NCBI GenBank assembly: GCA_025358305.1
Contig: JANYJZ010000013.1
Span: 89,431 to 153,430, forward strand
Length of the DNA: 64,000 nt
Direction of reading: 5' to 3'
Origin: Ignavibacteriota bacterium
GTDB lineage: Bacteria > Bacteroidota > Ignavibacteria > UBA10030 > SZUA-254
Positions 50,796 through 63,177 of the stretch are shown here, piece by piece; the stretch's first letter is position 1; each line of letters begins with the position of its first letter. A program made the position numbers and the translations under genes. Under the pieces are notes generated by a model that was not told where the DNA came from, did not search any database, and saw only the letters and a list, made by a program, of their open reading frames with translations.

Positions 50796-51707
50796 ATGAC
50801 AGACTGCTCCGTCGAGACGAGCGAGCTCTCCTACAGTTTCTCCGACCAGGAAATCGTGATCCACGGGATCGGCCTCCGGGTCCCCGCGGGATCCATCTAC
50901 GGCTTCCTCGGGCCGAACGGCGCCGGCAAGACGACGACCCTGCGCCTCCTCCTCGGCCTGTTGAGGAAGCAACGGGGGACGATCTCCTTCTTCGGGCTTC
51001 CGTTCCGGGAACACCGCATCGATATCCTTCGGCGCGTCGGCTCCCTCATTGAAACGCCGTCGCTCTACTCCCATCTGAGCGCCAGCGAGAATCTCGAACT
51101 CCTCCGGCTTATTCACCAGTGCCCGCGCTCGCGGATCCTGGAGGCGCTCAAGCTCGTCGGCCTCCAGGACACCGGACCGAAGAAGGCGGGGCAGTTCTCG
51201 CTCGGGATGAAGCAGCGCCTGAGCATCGCCGTCGCGATCCTCCACGAACCGTCGCTCCTCATCCTCGACGAACCGACCAATGGGCTCGATCCGAACGGCA
51301 TGATCGAGGTGCGCGAGCTCCTGAAGCGGCTCAATAGCGAGCGCGGCATGACCATTCTCGTCTCCAGCCATCTGCTCGCAGAGATCGACAAGCTTGTCTC
51401 ACACGTCGGGGTCATCAACAAGGGGCGCCTGGTATTCCAGGGGACACTCGACGGGTTCAAGCAGGGCCGGGAGCTGTCTCGGGCCGTCATCCTCGACACC
51501 GGCGATCCGGCCAGGACCATCCTGATCCTCGCCGAACACGGCGTCCACTCCCGGCTTGAGGAGGGGAAGGTGATCATGACCCCGCTGGCGAACGACCAGA
51601 TCGCGCTCGTCAACCGGTGGCTCGTGACGGCGGGGATCGACGTGTACGGCATCAGCGCGGTCAGGGGCGACCTTGAATCGGTCTTCATGGAGCTCATCAA
51701 CACATGA
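50796..51707 (+). CDS. ABC transporter ATP-binding protein, BcrA/CcmA-like
   Basis: 303 residues from ATG 50796; a TTG/GTG extension to 50769 is possible. Walker A LGPNGAGKTTTLRLLLGLL, signature FSLGMKQRLSIAVAI, Walker B LLILDEPTNGLDPNGM, and H-loop SSHLLAEIDKL. The closest type is the ABC-2 exporter ATPase of lantibiotic-immunity or bacitracin-resistance kind. Its stop overlaps the permease start (ATGA). Part of the gene block between dnaA and dnaN. Confidence 0.92.
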   Translation: MTDCSVETSELSYSFSDQEIVIHGIGLRVPAGSIYGFLGPNGAGKTTTLRLLLGLLRKQRGTISFFGLPFREHRIDILRRVGSLIETPSLYSHLSASENLELLRLIHQCPRSRILEALKLVGLQDTGPKKAGQFSLGMKQRLSIAVAILHEPSLLILDEPTNGLDPNGMIEVRELLKRLNSERGMTILVSSHLLAEIDKLVSHVGVINKGRLVFQGTLDGFKQGRELSRAVILDTGDPARTILILAEHGVHSRLEEGKVIMTPLANDQIALVNRWLVTAGIDVYGISAVRGDLESVFMELINT

Positions 51708-52489
51708 CGCCCTCGTTCGTCCGGAGCCTCCAGAGCGAGTGGATGAAGAAGCGGGGGAGCCTCGCCTCGTGGATCATCGTCGCCGGCGCCTTCTTCACGC
51801 CCGCGATCGTCACGATCGCGCGGATCCTTCATGCCGAGCGGCTCCAAGAGCTGACGGCAGCCGACGACTTCTGGATGAAGCTGTGGACCTCCTCGTGGGA
51901 GTCGATGGCGATCTTTCTTCTGCCGATGGGGGTGATCCTCGCGACGAGCCTCATCACGCAGATCGAGTACAAGAACAACACGTGGAAGCAGCTCCACACG
52001 CTTCCCCTGAGCCTGACGGCGGTCTTCTTCTCGAAGCTCGCTGTCATCCTCGTCATGCTCGTGGAGTTCTTCGCGCTCTTCAATCTCGGCATCTACCTCT
52101 CGGGGGTTCTGCCGGTGCTCGTCACCGGAGGAGCCGCCTATCCCAAGGCGGCGATCCCGTGGACGACGTTTCTCCGGGAGGACGCGCTCTACTTCGTGGA
52201 CTGCCTCCCGATCGTCGCCCTGCAGTATCTCGTCAGCCTCCGGTTCAAGAACTTCCTCGTGCCGGTAGGCGCGGGATTTCTCCTGTGGATCGGAGCGCTG
52301 GGGGCGCTCCGGTGGACGTACGGCTACTTCATCCCGTACACCTACTGCATCTTCAACTATCTCAAGACCGGGGTCGATACGAAGGCGGTCATTCCCGCGG
52401 TGAACATTCACCTCTTCGCGGCCGGATACTTTGCGTGTTTCACTCTGGCGGGCTATATTCTCTATATCACCAAAAGGGAGAAGGGGTAG
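51704..52489 (+). CDS. ABC-2 family permease
   Basis: 261 residues with six hydrophobic segments: ASWIIVAGAFFTPAIVTIA, MAIFLLPMGVILATSLI, FFSKLAVILVMLVEFFALFNLGIYL, CLPIVALQYLVSL, GFLLWIGALGALRW and LFAAGYFACFTLAGYILYI. The EYKNNTWKQLHTLPLS motif after helix 2 is typical of the lantibiotic-immunity permease group (MutG/EpiE-like). Works with the upstream ATPase; substrate unknown. Confidence 0.88.
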   Translation: MTPSFVRSLQSEWMKKRGSLASWIIVAGAFFTPAIVTIARILHAERLQELTAADDFWMKLWTSSWESMAIFLLPMGVILATSLITQIEYKNNTWKQLHTLPLSLTAVFFSKLAVILVMLVEFFALFNLGIYLSGVLPVLVTGGAAYPKAAIPWTTFLREDALYFVDCLPIVALQYLVSLRFKNFLVPVGAGFLLWIGALGALRWTYGYFIPYTYCIFNYLKTGVDTKAVIPAVNIHLFAAGYFACFTLAGYILYITKREKG

Positions 52490-52573
52490 CCGCACCGCAA
52501 CCCTCGCCTCCTTGCTGGATACCGCAACTGGAAGCCGCAGCGGTCGACCGTGTCACACCTACAGGAGCGTCCA

Positions 52574-52951
52574 ATGAAAGAGTTCATGCTTCTTGTCCGC
52601 AACCGCATCGACCACCAGACGGCCTGGCCGCAGGAACGGCATGTCGAATTTGTGATGAAGTGCGAGCTCTACATCGGCAAACTCAAGGCCGCCGGAAAGC
52701 TCGTCTCGGCCCAGCCGCTCGTGCGCGAAGGCGTCATCGTCGCGGGGCGCGAGGGCTCCTGGACGGAGCTGCCGTTCAACGAGACGGGAGAGGTCCAAGT
52801 GGGGTACTACCACATCCTTGCCGAGGACCTCACTGACGCGGTCGCGATCGCGAAGGAAGACCCGGAGTTCGCCTACAGCGCGACGGCCAGGGTCGAGGTG
52901 CGTCCCATCAAGACGAAGGAGCAGCCGACGGGCTTCACCTACCCGCGTTGA
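52574..52951 (+). CDS. YCII-related domain protein
   Basis: 125 residues from ATG 52574, preceded by AGGAG 6 bases away. Starts MKEFMLLVRNRIDHQ and has LKAAGKLVSAQPLVREGVIV, GYYHILAEDLTDAVAIAKEDPEF and EVRPI, the ferredoxin-like YCII/DGPF fold. Members act in small-molecule metabolism or as regulators; no specific reaction can be given. Confidence 0.85.
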   Translation: MKEFMLLVRNRIDHQTAWPQERHVEFVMKCELYIGKLKAAGKLVSAQPLVREGVIVAGREGSWTELPFNETGEVQVGYYHILAEDLTDAVAIAKEDPEFAYSATARVEVRPIKTKEQPTGFTYPR

Positions 52952-53040
52952 GCCGGGTACGACACGATCGATCACAGGGGACGGCCGACACGCGCATATA
53001 TGGCGAAATCCTGCAATGAGAGCCTATTTTTGGAGGGGTG

Positions 53041-53802
53041 ATGCAGGATAAATATGCCGGCGATATCGGCGACTTTGGAAAGTTCGTCTTCCTTCACGCG
53101 TTACACCGCGCCTCTGGCGGACGGCTCCGCCTGGGCATCAACTGGTACAAAACGACCCGTCCTGAGCGATCCTCGAACGACGGGCGGCATGTTTCCTACC
53201 TCGATCCGGCCCACCCGAACAAGGATGCATTCCGGCAGTGCGACCCTGAGATCTACGATTCACTCGCCCGGATCGTCCGCGGCACGCGCTCGGTCAACGC
53301 TCTGGAAAAGCACCACCTCGCTCCGACGGGAACCCTCTTCTATTCCGCGCCGATCCCCTTCGGCCATCTGCGTCAGCATCTGAACGTCTCCGGGCGCGAA
53401 GCATGGTTCAGCGACTCTCTCGCATGCCTCCGCGCTGCGAATGTCCTCTTCCTCGACCCCGACAACGGCATCGCGTCCCCCGCTCTGCGCGACACGGAAG
53501 CGCGCGCGATGAAGTACGTCTTTCTCGACGAGATGCGCCAGTATTATGACCGATGCGAGATGCTCATCGTGTACCACCACCGTGACCGGTCGCCCGCAGC
53601 GCGGTACCGGCAGAAGTTCATGGAAGCACGGCAGGCTGTCGATCCGTCCGCAACGATGCGTATCCTCCGGTTCAAGCGCGTGTCCGTGAGAGATTACATC
53701 TTCCTCTACCGGAGCGAGGCGGCGCCCGTCGTCAACGCGCTCTTCGAGAAGATGGCGGCCGCTCCCTTCTATTTCCTCTTCGAGGAACTCCGCCTGGAGT
53801 GA
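53041..53802 (+). CDS. Conserved protein of unknown function (KYAGDIGDFGKF family)
   Basis: 253 residues from ATG 53041 with GGAGGGG upstream. The N-terminus MQDKYAGDIGDFGKFVFL and the central LFLDPDNGIAS segment look like strongly constrained motifs that I have seen in proteins of unknown function, including ones from mobile regions. The motif order GDxGDFGK, LDPDNG, YHHRDR and a final FLFEELRLE suggests an enzyme, possibly Rossmann or nuclease-like, but no assignment is safe. It sits immediately before the dnaN-side origin region. Confidence 0.75.
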   Translation: MQDKYAGDIGDFGKFVFLHALHRASGGRLRLGINWYKTTRPERSSNDGRHVSYLDPAHPNKDAFRQCDPEIYDSLARIVRGTRSVNALEKHHLAPTGTLFYSAPIPFGHLRQHLNVSGREAWFSDSLACLRAANVLFLDPDNGIASPALRDTEARAMKYVFLDEMRQYYDRCEMLIVYHHRDRSPAARYRQKFMEARQAVDPSATMRILRFKRVSVRDYIFLYRSEAAPVVNALFEKMAAAPFYFLFEELRLE

Positions 53803-54223
53803 TCCGGCCGGCATGTTCGCGGACCCGCACAGTGCCCTCCTCCGGCGCCGTACTACGCTTGTCGTGTGTGAGCAACTCTGTGTATAAGGTGTTTTCCGGT
53901 CTGAACCTGCTGTGGGTTACCCAGCTGCCTGTCCGGGAAAAATATCCTCGTGTGGAAGATGTTCATAACTCCGGGCTTACGGGTCACATTGTGCACACCT
54001 TATACAGCCGGCTTTCTCTCATTCCGGCTCCGGTCTTTCACATTCCCGACTTATAAACAAATCCACACCCCTTATTCTTCCTCTTCATCTATTTTATATA
54101 CCCTAAGTCATTATAATATTGTATGGTTACAGGAAATTATTCGTTGGAAATGAGGCAAGAAATGCGTACCTTGAGTACCTCAAATTTCCGTTATTGCCAA
54201 GCATTTTTATAAGGAAGACCGCA
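53803..54223. other. AT-rich region with DnaA-box-like sites before dnaN
   Basis: 421 non-coding bases. Box-like matches to TTATCCACA, mostly on the minus strand: TGTGTATAA (53879-53887, one mismatch), TGTGGGTTA (53911-53919), TGTGGAAGA (53951-53959), TGTTCATAA (53960-53968); on plus, TTATACAGC (54000), TTATAAACA (54051-54059) and AATCCACAC (54060-54068). A strongly AT-rich tract at 54090-54125 (TATTTTATATACC, ATTATAATATTG) resembles a DNA-unwinding element. A second origin half or dnaN autoregulation site are both possible. Confidence 0.6.
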
Positions 54224-55339
54224 ATGCGATTTACGACTTCGAGCAGCGAGCTTCAGAAAGTTTTGAGCACGATCGGCGGCGTTATTCCCTCAAAATCGAC
54301 GCTCCCTATCATCGAGAACTTTCTCTTTGAAGTGACGAAGGATCAGCTGAAGATATCGGCGACCGATCTTGACACGTCGATGGTCATGACGATGAAGGTC
54401 AAAAGCTCGGAGGACGGAAAAATCGCTATCCCCGCAAAGCGGCTCACCGAAACCATCCGCGCTCTCCCGAACACTGAGATCGCCGTGACGGCGAACGCGG
54501 ACGACAAGAAAATTTCTATCTCGACGGCGAACGGCGAGTATAAGCTCACCGGCGAAAGCAGCGACAACTATCCGACGATCCCCGCGTTCAAGGGGCACAG
54601 CCAGCTCACACTCTCCGACGAGGTCCTCGCGCGACTCATCCAGAAGACGTCTTTCGCGGTGAGTTCCGACGAACTGCGGCCCGCGATGATGGGCATTCTC
54701 TTCCAGATCAAGAAGAACGAGATCCGCGCCGTCGCGACCGACGGACATCGCCTCGTGCGCATCGTGACCACCGGCATCACCGCCACGACAGGGGAGAAGG
54801 ACATCATCATCCCCGCGAAGGCCCTCAACCTCGTCTCAAAATCGCTGGCCAGCGGCGAGAGCGTCATCGCGTTCAGCGACACGCACGCGATGTTCACCCA
54901 GAGCGGCGTGACCTTGATCTCGCGCATCATCGAGGAGAAGTACCCGAACTATGAGAGCGTCATCCCCCTCGACAACGAAAAGACGCTCACGATCGACAAG
55001 AACGAGCTCCTCGCTTCCGTGCGCAGAACGTCGCTCTACGCGAGCTCCACGACGCACCAGGTGCGCTTCACGCTGAAGAAGAACTCCGTCATCATCTCCG
55101 CGGAAGACATCGATTTCGGCAGCGAAGCGAAGGAGACGATCAAGGCCGACTACTCGGCGGATCCGATGGAGATCGGCTTCAATTCCGCCTACGTCATCGA
55201 TATCCTCTCGCACATCGAGAGCAACGAGATCATGATGCTCTTCAGCTCGGCGACGCGCGCAAGCATCATCAAGCCCGTCACCCAGCGGAACGGTGAAAAC
55301 GTACTGATGCTCGTGATGCCGGTCCGGCTGAACACTTGA
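54224..55339 (+). CDS. dnaN: DNA polymerase III sliding clamp
   Basis: 371 residues from ATG 54224 (AAGGAAG upstream). Starts MRFTTSSSELQKVLSTIGGV and shows IPSKSTLPIIENFLF, SGESSDNYP and the C-terminal MLVMPVRL clamp tail. Three clamp domains of about 120 residues each are present. It tethers polymerase to DNA. In frame sequence upstream to 54119 is AT-rich and not part of the protein. First gene of dnaN-recF-dciA-gyrB-gyrA. Confidence 0.96.
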   Translation: MRFTTSSSELQKVLSTIGGVIPSKSTLPIIENFLFEVTKDQLKISATDLDTSMVMTMKVKSSEDGKIAIPAKRLTETIRALPNTEIAVTANADDKKISISTANGEYKLTGESSDNYPTIPAFKGHSQLTLSDEVLARLIQKTSFAVSSDELRPAMMGILFQIKKNEIRAVATDGHRLVRIVTTGITATTGEKDIIIPAKALNLVSKSLASGESVIAFSDTHAMFTQSGVTLISRIIEEKYPNYESVIPLDNEKTLTIDKNELLASVRRTSLYASSTTHQVRFTLKKNSVIISAEDIDFGSEAKETIKADYSADPMEIGFNSAYVIDILSHIESNEIMMLFSSATRASIIKPVTQRNGENVLMLVMPVRLNT

Positions 55340-55351
55340 GCTCACTCCGCA

Positions 55352-58853
<3,502 letters not shown>

Positions 58854-58885
58854 GAACTCAAGAATGATGCAACTTTGGAGAATAA

Positions 58886-61486
58886 ATGGCAGGAACTAAC
58901 GAAAAAGTAGTCCCGGTAGATATCGAGCAGGAAATGAAGGGTTCATACATCGATTACGCGATGAGCGTCATCGTTGCCCGCGCGCTCCCGGATGTCCGCG
59001 ACGGCCTGAAGCCCGTCCACCGCCGGGTCCTCTACGGCATGAGCGAACTCGGCTTGGCGAGCAATCGCGCCTACAAGAAAAGCGCGCGCATCGTCGGAGA
59101 GGTCCTCGGTAAGTACCATCCGCACGGAGACTCCGCGGTGTACGACACGATGGTCCGCATGGCGCAGGATTTTTCCCTGCGCTACCCCCTAGTCGACGGC
59201 CAGGGCAACTTCGGATCGGTCGACGGCGATTCGCCGGCGGCCATGAGGTACACCGAAGTTCGGCTTTCGAAGATCGCCGAGGAGATGCTCCGGGACCTCG
59301 AGAAGAACACGGTCAAGTTCACCCCCAACTTCGACGATACGCTCACCGAGCCTTCGGTGCTGCCGGCGCTCGTCCCGAACCTTTTGGTGAACGGCACGTC
59401 CGGCATCGCGGTCGGCATGACGACGAACATCCCGCCGCACAACCTGTCGGAGATCGTCGACGCGTGCATCGCGGTCATCGAGACCCCGTCGCTCGAGGAG
59501 AAGAGCCTTCTGAAGATCGTCAAGGCCCCCGACTTCCCGACGGGCGGCATCATCTACGGCTACGAAGGAGTGAAGGACGCCTACAAGACGGGCCGGGGCA
59601 AGATCCAGGTCCGCGCCAAGGCGAGCATTCAGACGGGCAGGGCCGACCGCCAGGCCATCGTCATCACGGAGATCCCGTACCAGGTGAACAAGGCGTCCCT
59701 CATTGAAAAGATCGCCGATCTCGTGCGCGACAAGAAGATCGAAGACATCTCCGACATCCGGGACGAATCGGACCGCGACGGCATGCGCATCGTCGTCGAA
59801 CTGAAGCGCGACGCAAACGCTCCCGTGGTGCTGAACAATCTCTACAAGCACACGCAGATGCAGACGACGTTCGGCGTCATCATGCTCGCCTTGGTCGAGG
59901 GCCGGCCGCAGATCCTCACGCTCCGGCAGATCATCGACCATTTCATCAAGCACCGCAACGAGGTCGTCGTCCGCCGGACGAAGTACGACCTCGACGAGGC
60001 GGAAAAGCGAGCGCATATCCTCGAAGGATACATCATCGCGCTCGACAACATCGACGAGATCATCAAGCTCATCAAGAAGGCGAAGGACATCCCGTCGGCC
60101 CAGGAAGGCCTCATGAAGCGGTTCAAGCTGTCGGAGATCCAGGCCAAGGCGATCCTCGACATGCGCCTCCAGAAGCTCACCGGCCTCGAACGCAAAAAGG
60201 TCGAGGACGAGTATAAGGAGCTCATCAAGCTCATCCAGCGCCTGAAGTCGATCCTCGCGAGCAAGAAGCTCCAGCTCGAGATCATCAAAGAGGAACTCCT
60301 CGAATTGAAGAGGAAGTTCGGCGACGAGCGCCGCACCGAGATCGTCTACAAGACCGAAGAGTTCAGCATCGAGGACATGATCGCCGAGGAGAACGTCGTC
60401 ATCACGGTGAGCCATGGCGGATTCATCAAGCGCATCCCGGTGTCGGGCTACCGGCGCCAGGCGCGCGGCGGGAAGGGTGTGACAGGAGCGTCGACGAAGG
60501 AGGACGATTTCATCGCGCACATGTTCATCGCCTCGACGCACCACTTCATCCTCTTCTTCACCGACAAGGGCCGGTGCTACTCGCTGAAGGTGCATGAGAT
60601 CCCCGAGGCGGGACGCGCAGCGCGCGGGAAGTCGATCGTCAACCTCATCCAGAAGCAGCAGGACGAGAAGATCGCCGCCTTCGTCACCGTCCAGGAGTTC
60701 AATGAGTCGCTCTTCGTGGCGATGACGACCGACCAGGGGATGATCAAGAAGACGCCGCTGTCGGAGTACGAAAACGTCCGCCGCTCCGGCATCACGGCGA
60801 TCACCCTCAAGAGGGGCGACGCGCTCACGGAGGTGAAGCTCACCGACGGAACGCAGGACCTCATCATCGGCACGCAGAACGGGTATTCGATACGCTTCCA
60901 TGAGGACGAAGCCCGTCCGATGGGCCGCAGCGCCGCGGGCGTTCGCGGCATCCGCCTCGGCAAGGGGGACAAAGTGGTCGGCGCCGTCGCGATCAAGCGG
61001 AAGACGACGACCATCCTCGTCGTGGCGGAACACGGATTCGGCAAACGGAGCGATCTCGATGAATATCGCGTCAGCCATCGGGGCGGCAAGGGGGTCTTCA
61101 CCATGCGCGCGACCGACAAGACCGGTCCGATGATGGCGATCCGCGAGGTCCTCGACAATGACGACATCGTCGTCGTGACCTCGAAGGGCGTCATCATCCG
61201 CCAGCCAGCGAAGGAGATCCGCGTCGCGGGCCGCAACACGCAGGGCGTCCGGTTGATCCGCTTGGAAGCGGGCGACCGCGTCTCGGCCGTCGCGGCTGTT
61301 CCATCGGAGGACGACAAGGTCGAGGAGGCGCTCGCAAGCGCTCCCGCGCCGAAGCCGCCAGAACCGAAACCAACCAAGGAAGGCCAGACGACGCTCTTCG
61401 AAGAGCCAAAGGCGGAACCGCGCAAAGCGAAACCACCGAAGGCTGCGGAAAAATCGCCGCCAAAGAAGACGAAGCGGAAGAAGTAA
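58886..61486 (+). CDS. gyrA: DNA gyrase subunit A
   Basis: 866 residues. N-terminal [32 protein letters not shown], catalytic Tyr in [21 protein letters not shown], and [19 protein letters not shown]. The C-terminal beta-pinwheel carries a GyrA-box-like QARGGKG (canonical box Q(R/K)RGGKG) in the first blade and HRGGKGV in a later one. A Lys/Pro/Glu-rich tail of about 50 residues ([22 protein letters not shown]) ends the protein. Introduces negative supercoils with GyrB. Confidence 0.96.
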   Translation: MAGTNEKVVPVDIEQEMKGSYIDYAMSVIVARALPDVRDGLKPVHRRVLYGMSELGLASNRAYKKSARIVGEVLGKYHPHGDSAVYDTMVRMAQDFSLRYPLVDGQGNFGSVDGDSPAAMRYTEVRLSKIAEEMLRDLEKNTVKFTPNFDDTLTEPSVLPALVPNLLVNGTSGIAVGMTTNIPPHNLSEIVDACIAVIETPSLEEKSLLKIVKAPDFPTGGIIYGYEGVKDAYKTGRGKIQVRAKASIQTGRADRQAIVITEIPYQVNKASLIEKIADLVRDKKIEDISDIRDESDRDGMRIVVELKRDANAPVVLNNLYKHTQMQTTFGVIMLALVEGRPQILTLRQIIDHFIKHRNEVVVRRTKYDLDEAEKRAHILEGYIIALDNIDEIIKLIKKAKDIPSAQEGLMKRFKLSEIQAKAILDMRLQKLTGLERKKVEDEYKELIKLIQRLKSILASKKLQLEIIKEELLELKRKFGDERRTEIVYKTEEFSIEDMIAEENVVITVSHGGFIKRIPVSGYRRQARGGKGVTGASTKEDDFIAHMFIASTHHFILFFTDKGRCYSLKVHEIPEAGRAARGKSIVNLIQKQQDEKIAAFVTVQEFNESLFVAMTTDQGMIKKTPLSEYENVRRSGITAITLKRGDALTEVKLTDGTQDLIIGTQNGYSIRFHEDEARPMGRSAAGVRGIRLGKGDKVVGAVAIKRKTTTILVVAEHGFGKRSDLDEYRVSHRGGKGVFTMRATDKTGPMMAIREVLDNDDIVVVTSKGVIIRQPAKEIRVAGRNTQGVRLIRLEAGDRVSAVAAVPSEDDKVEEALASAPAPKPPEPKPTKEGQTTLFEEPKAEPRKAKPPKAAEKSPPKKTKRKK

Positions 61487-61493
61487 CATCGAT

Positions 61494-61521
61494 GAAGGGG
61501 TCGCTCACGAGCGACCCCTTC
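61494..61521 (+). terminator. Intrinsic terminator after gyrA
   Basis: GAAGGGGTCGCT (61494-61505) pairs perfectly with AGCGACCCCTTC (61510-61521) around a CACG loop; a short T-poor tail (GTCTTTCC) follows. It begins 7 bases after the gyrA stop and closes the dnaN-gyrA unit. Confidence 0.8.
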
Positions 61522-61608
61522 GTCTTTCCTGAGCGCACCTGTGTCATCGTCCGTTGCATTTCAGGGGCCTTCTTTGTAAATTCAAGACACTTTTCACCAC
61601 TCAACGCC
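61522..61608 (+). promoter_or_regulatory. hutH promoter region
   Basis: CTTTGTAAATTC (61571-61582) resembles the AT-rich -10-type boxes elsewhere in the window and lies about 30 bases before the hutH ATG. Weak evidence only. Confidence 0.3.
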
Positions 61609-63162
61609 ATGAAAACCCTCATTCTTGACGGCAATTCCCTCTCGATCGAACAGGTATACCAATGCGCGTGTAACAAGGTCCCCGTCGCACTCTCCCCTGG
61701 TGCGAAGAAGAAAATGAACGCCTCGCGCCGCATCGTCGAGGAGTGGGTGAAAAGCGGGGAGACCGTCTACGGCGTGACAACCGGCTTCGGCGAACTCAGC
61801 AATGTTCGCATCAGTGCAGAACACATCGAAGAACTCCAGGAAAACCTCATCAAGAGCCACTCCGCCGGCATTGGCGATCCCCTCCCAGTCGAGGTCGTCC
61901 GCGCAATGTTCGTCCTCCGGCTGAACGCGCTGGCGAAAGGTTTTTCCGGCATCCGCGTCGAGACCGCCGAGTGTTTTGCCGACGTGTACAACGCCGGCAT
62001 CGTTCCGATCATCCCGTCGAAGGGATCGGTCGGGTCGAGCGGGGACCTTGCCCCCTTGGCGCACCTCGTCCTGACCTTGATCGGGCAGGGGAAGGTCTTC
62101 TATAAGAACTCCGTCATGGATGCCGCGCTCGCGCTCAAAAAGGCGCGTCTTGCGCCGCTGCGGCTCGCCGCCAAGGAGGGTCTTTCTCTGGTGAACGGCA
62201 CGCAGATGATGACCGGCTACGGCGCCATCGCCGTGCGGGAATCGCAGGAGCTCTGCAAGCTCGCCGACATCACCGCGGCCATGGCGACCGAAGCCTTGCG
62301 CGGAAGCGACACGGCGTTCGATAAACGCATCCACGCCCTCCGGCCCTATCCGGGGCAGCAGGCGAGCGCAGAGAACTTGCGGCGGCTCATGGCCTCGAGC
62401 GAGATCCGCGAATCGCACCGCCACGGCGACCCGAGGGTCCAGGACGCCTATTCCATCCGCTGCATACCGCAGGTCCACGGTGCGTCGCGCGACGCTGTCC
62501 GGTACGCGTTCGACGTCATCACCACCGAGATCAACTCCGCGACCGACAACCCCCTGATCATGCCCGGCACGAAAGAGCACCTCGAGGGAGGAAACTTCCA
62601 CGGCCAGCCGGTCGCGTTCGCGCTCGACTTTCTCGCGATCGCCCTCGCCGAGCTCGCGAACATCTCGGAGCGGCGCATCGAACGCATGGTGAACGGCAGC
62701 CTGAGCGGCCTGCCGAGGTTCCTCGCGGAAGGGAGCGGTCTCCATTCCGGCATGATGATCGCACAGTACACCGCCGCCGCCCTCGTCTCCGAGAACAAGG
62801 TCCTCGCACATCCCGCGAGCGTCGACTCGATCCCGACCTCGGCGAACCAGGAGGACCACAACAGCATGGGTTCGGTGAGCGCGCACAAGCTCTGGCAGGT
62901 GCTGCAGAACGTCCGGACCGTGCTCGCGATCGAGCTCATGGTGGCATCACAGGGGATCGACTTTTCACGCGTGGATCCGGCGAGCAAGCGCCTGATGAAG
63001 CCGGGGAAGGGCGTGCGGGCCGCGCATGCGGCGGTGCGGAAACACCTGACGCACCTCGGCGCCGACCGGGTCCTCCACGACGACATTCAAACGGCGCTCC
63101 ATCTCGTCAAGAACCACTCCGTCACAGGCGCGGTCGAACGCGCCATCGGAACACTCCGCTAA
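61609..63162 (+). CDS. hutH: Histidine ammonia-lyase family enzyme (MIO type)
   Basis: 517 residues from ATG 61609; the longer frame to 61492 crosses the gyrA terminator. YGVTTGFGELSNVRI, then NLIKSHSAGIG with the Ser-His84 pair typical of histidine-specific lyases rather than Tyr/Phe lyases. The cofactor site reads GSVGSSGDLAPLAHL, with Ser143-Ser144-Gly145 where the family norm is Ala-Ser-Gly. Other blocks: NGTQMM, QDAYSIRCIPQVHGA, DNPL and GGNFHGQPVA. Histidase releases ammonia from histidine giving trans-urocanate. The next gene is a deaminase; no hutU is in view. Confidence 0.88.
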   Translation: MKTLILDGNSLSIEQVYQCACNKVPVALSPGAKKKMNASRRIVEEWVKSGETVYGVTTGFGELSNVRISAEHIEELQENLIKSHSAGIGDPLPVEVVRAMFVLRLNALAKGFSGIRVETAECFADVYNAGIVPIIPSKGSVGSSGDLAPLAHLVLTLIGQGKVFYKNSVMDAALALKKARLAPLRLAAKEGLSLVNGTQMMTGYGAIAVRESQELCKLADITAAMATEALRGSDTAFDKRIHALRPYPGQQASAENLRRLMASSEIRESHRHGDPRVQDAYSIRCIPQVHGASRDAVRYAFDVITTEINSATDNPLIMPGTKEHLEGGNFHGQPVAFALDFLAIALAELANISERRIERMVNGSLSGLPRFLAEGSGLHSGMMIAQYTAAALVSENKVLAHPASVDSIPTSANQEDHNSMGSVSAHKLWQVLQNVRTVLAIELMVASQGIDFSRVDPASKRLMKPGKGVRAAHAAVRKHLTHLGADRVLHDDIQTALHLVKNHSVTGAVERAIGTLR

Positions 63163-63177
63163 CAGACTGACAGGACC

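Noticed and set aside
59189..61489. 766-codon minus-strand frame under gyrA
   Set aside because: Antisense shadow of gyrA with no domain features.
61492..61608. N-terminal extension of the histidase from ATG 61492
   Set aside because: It would translate the gyrA terminator hairpin and the promoter region; the family start fits ATG 61609.
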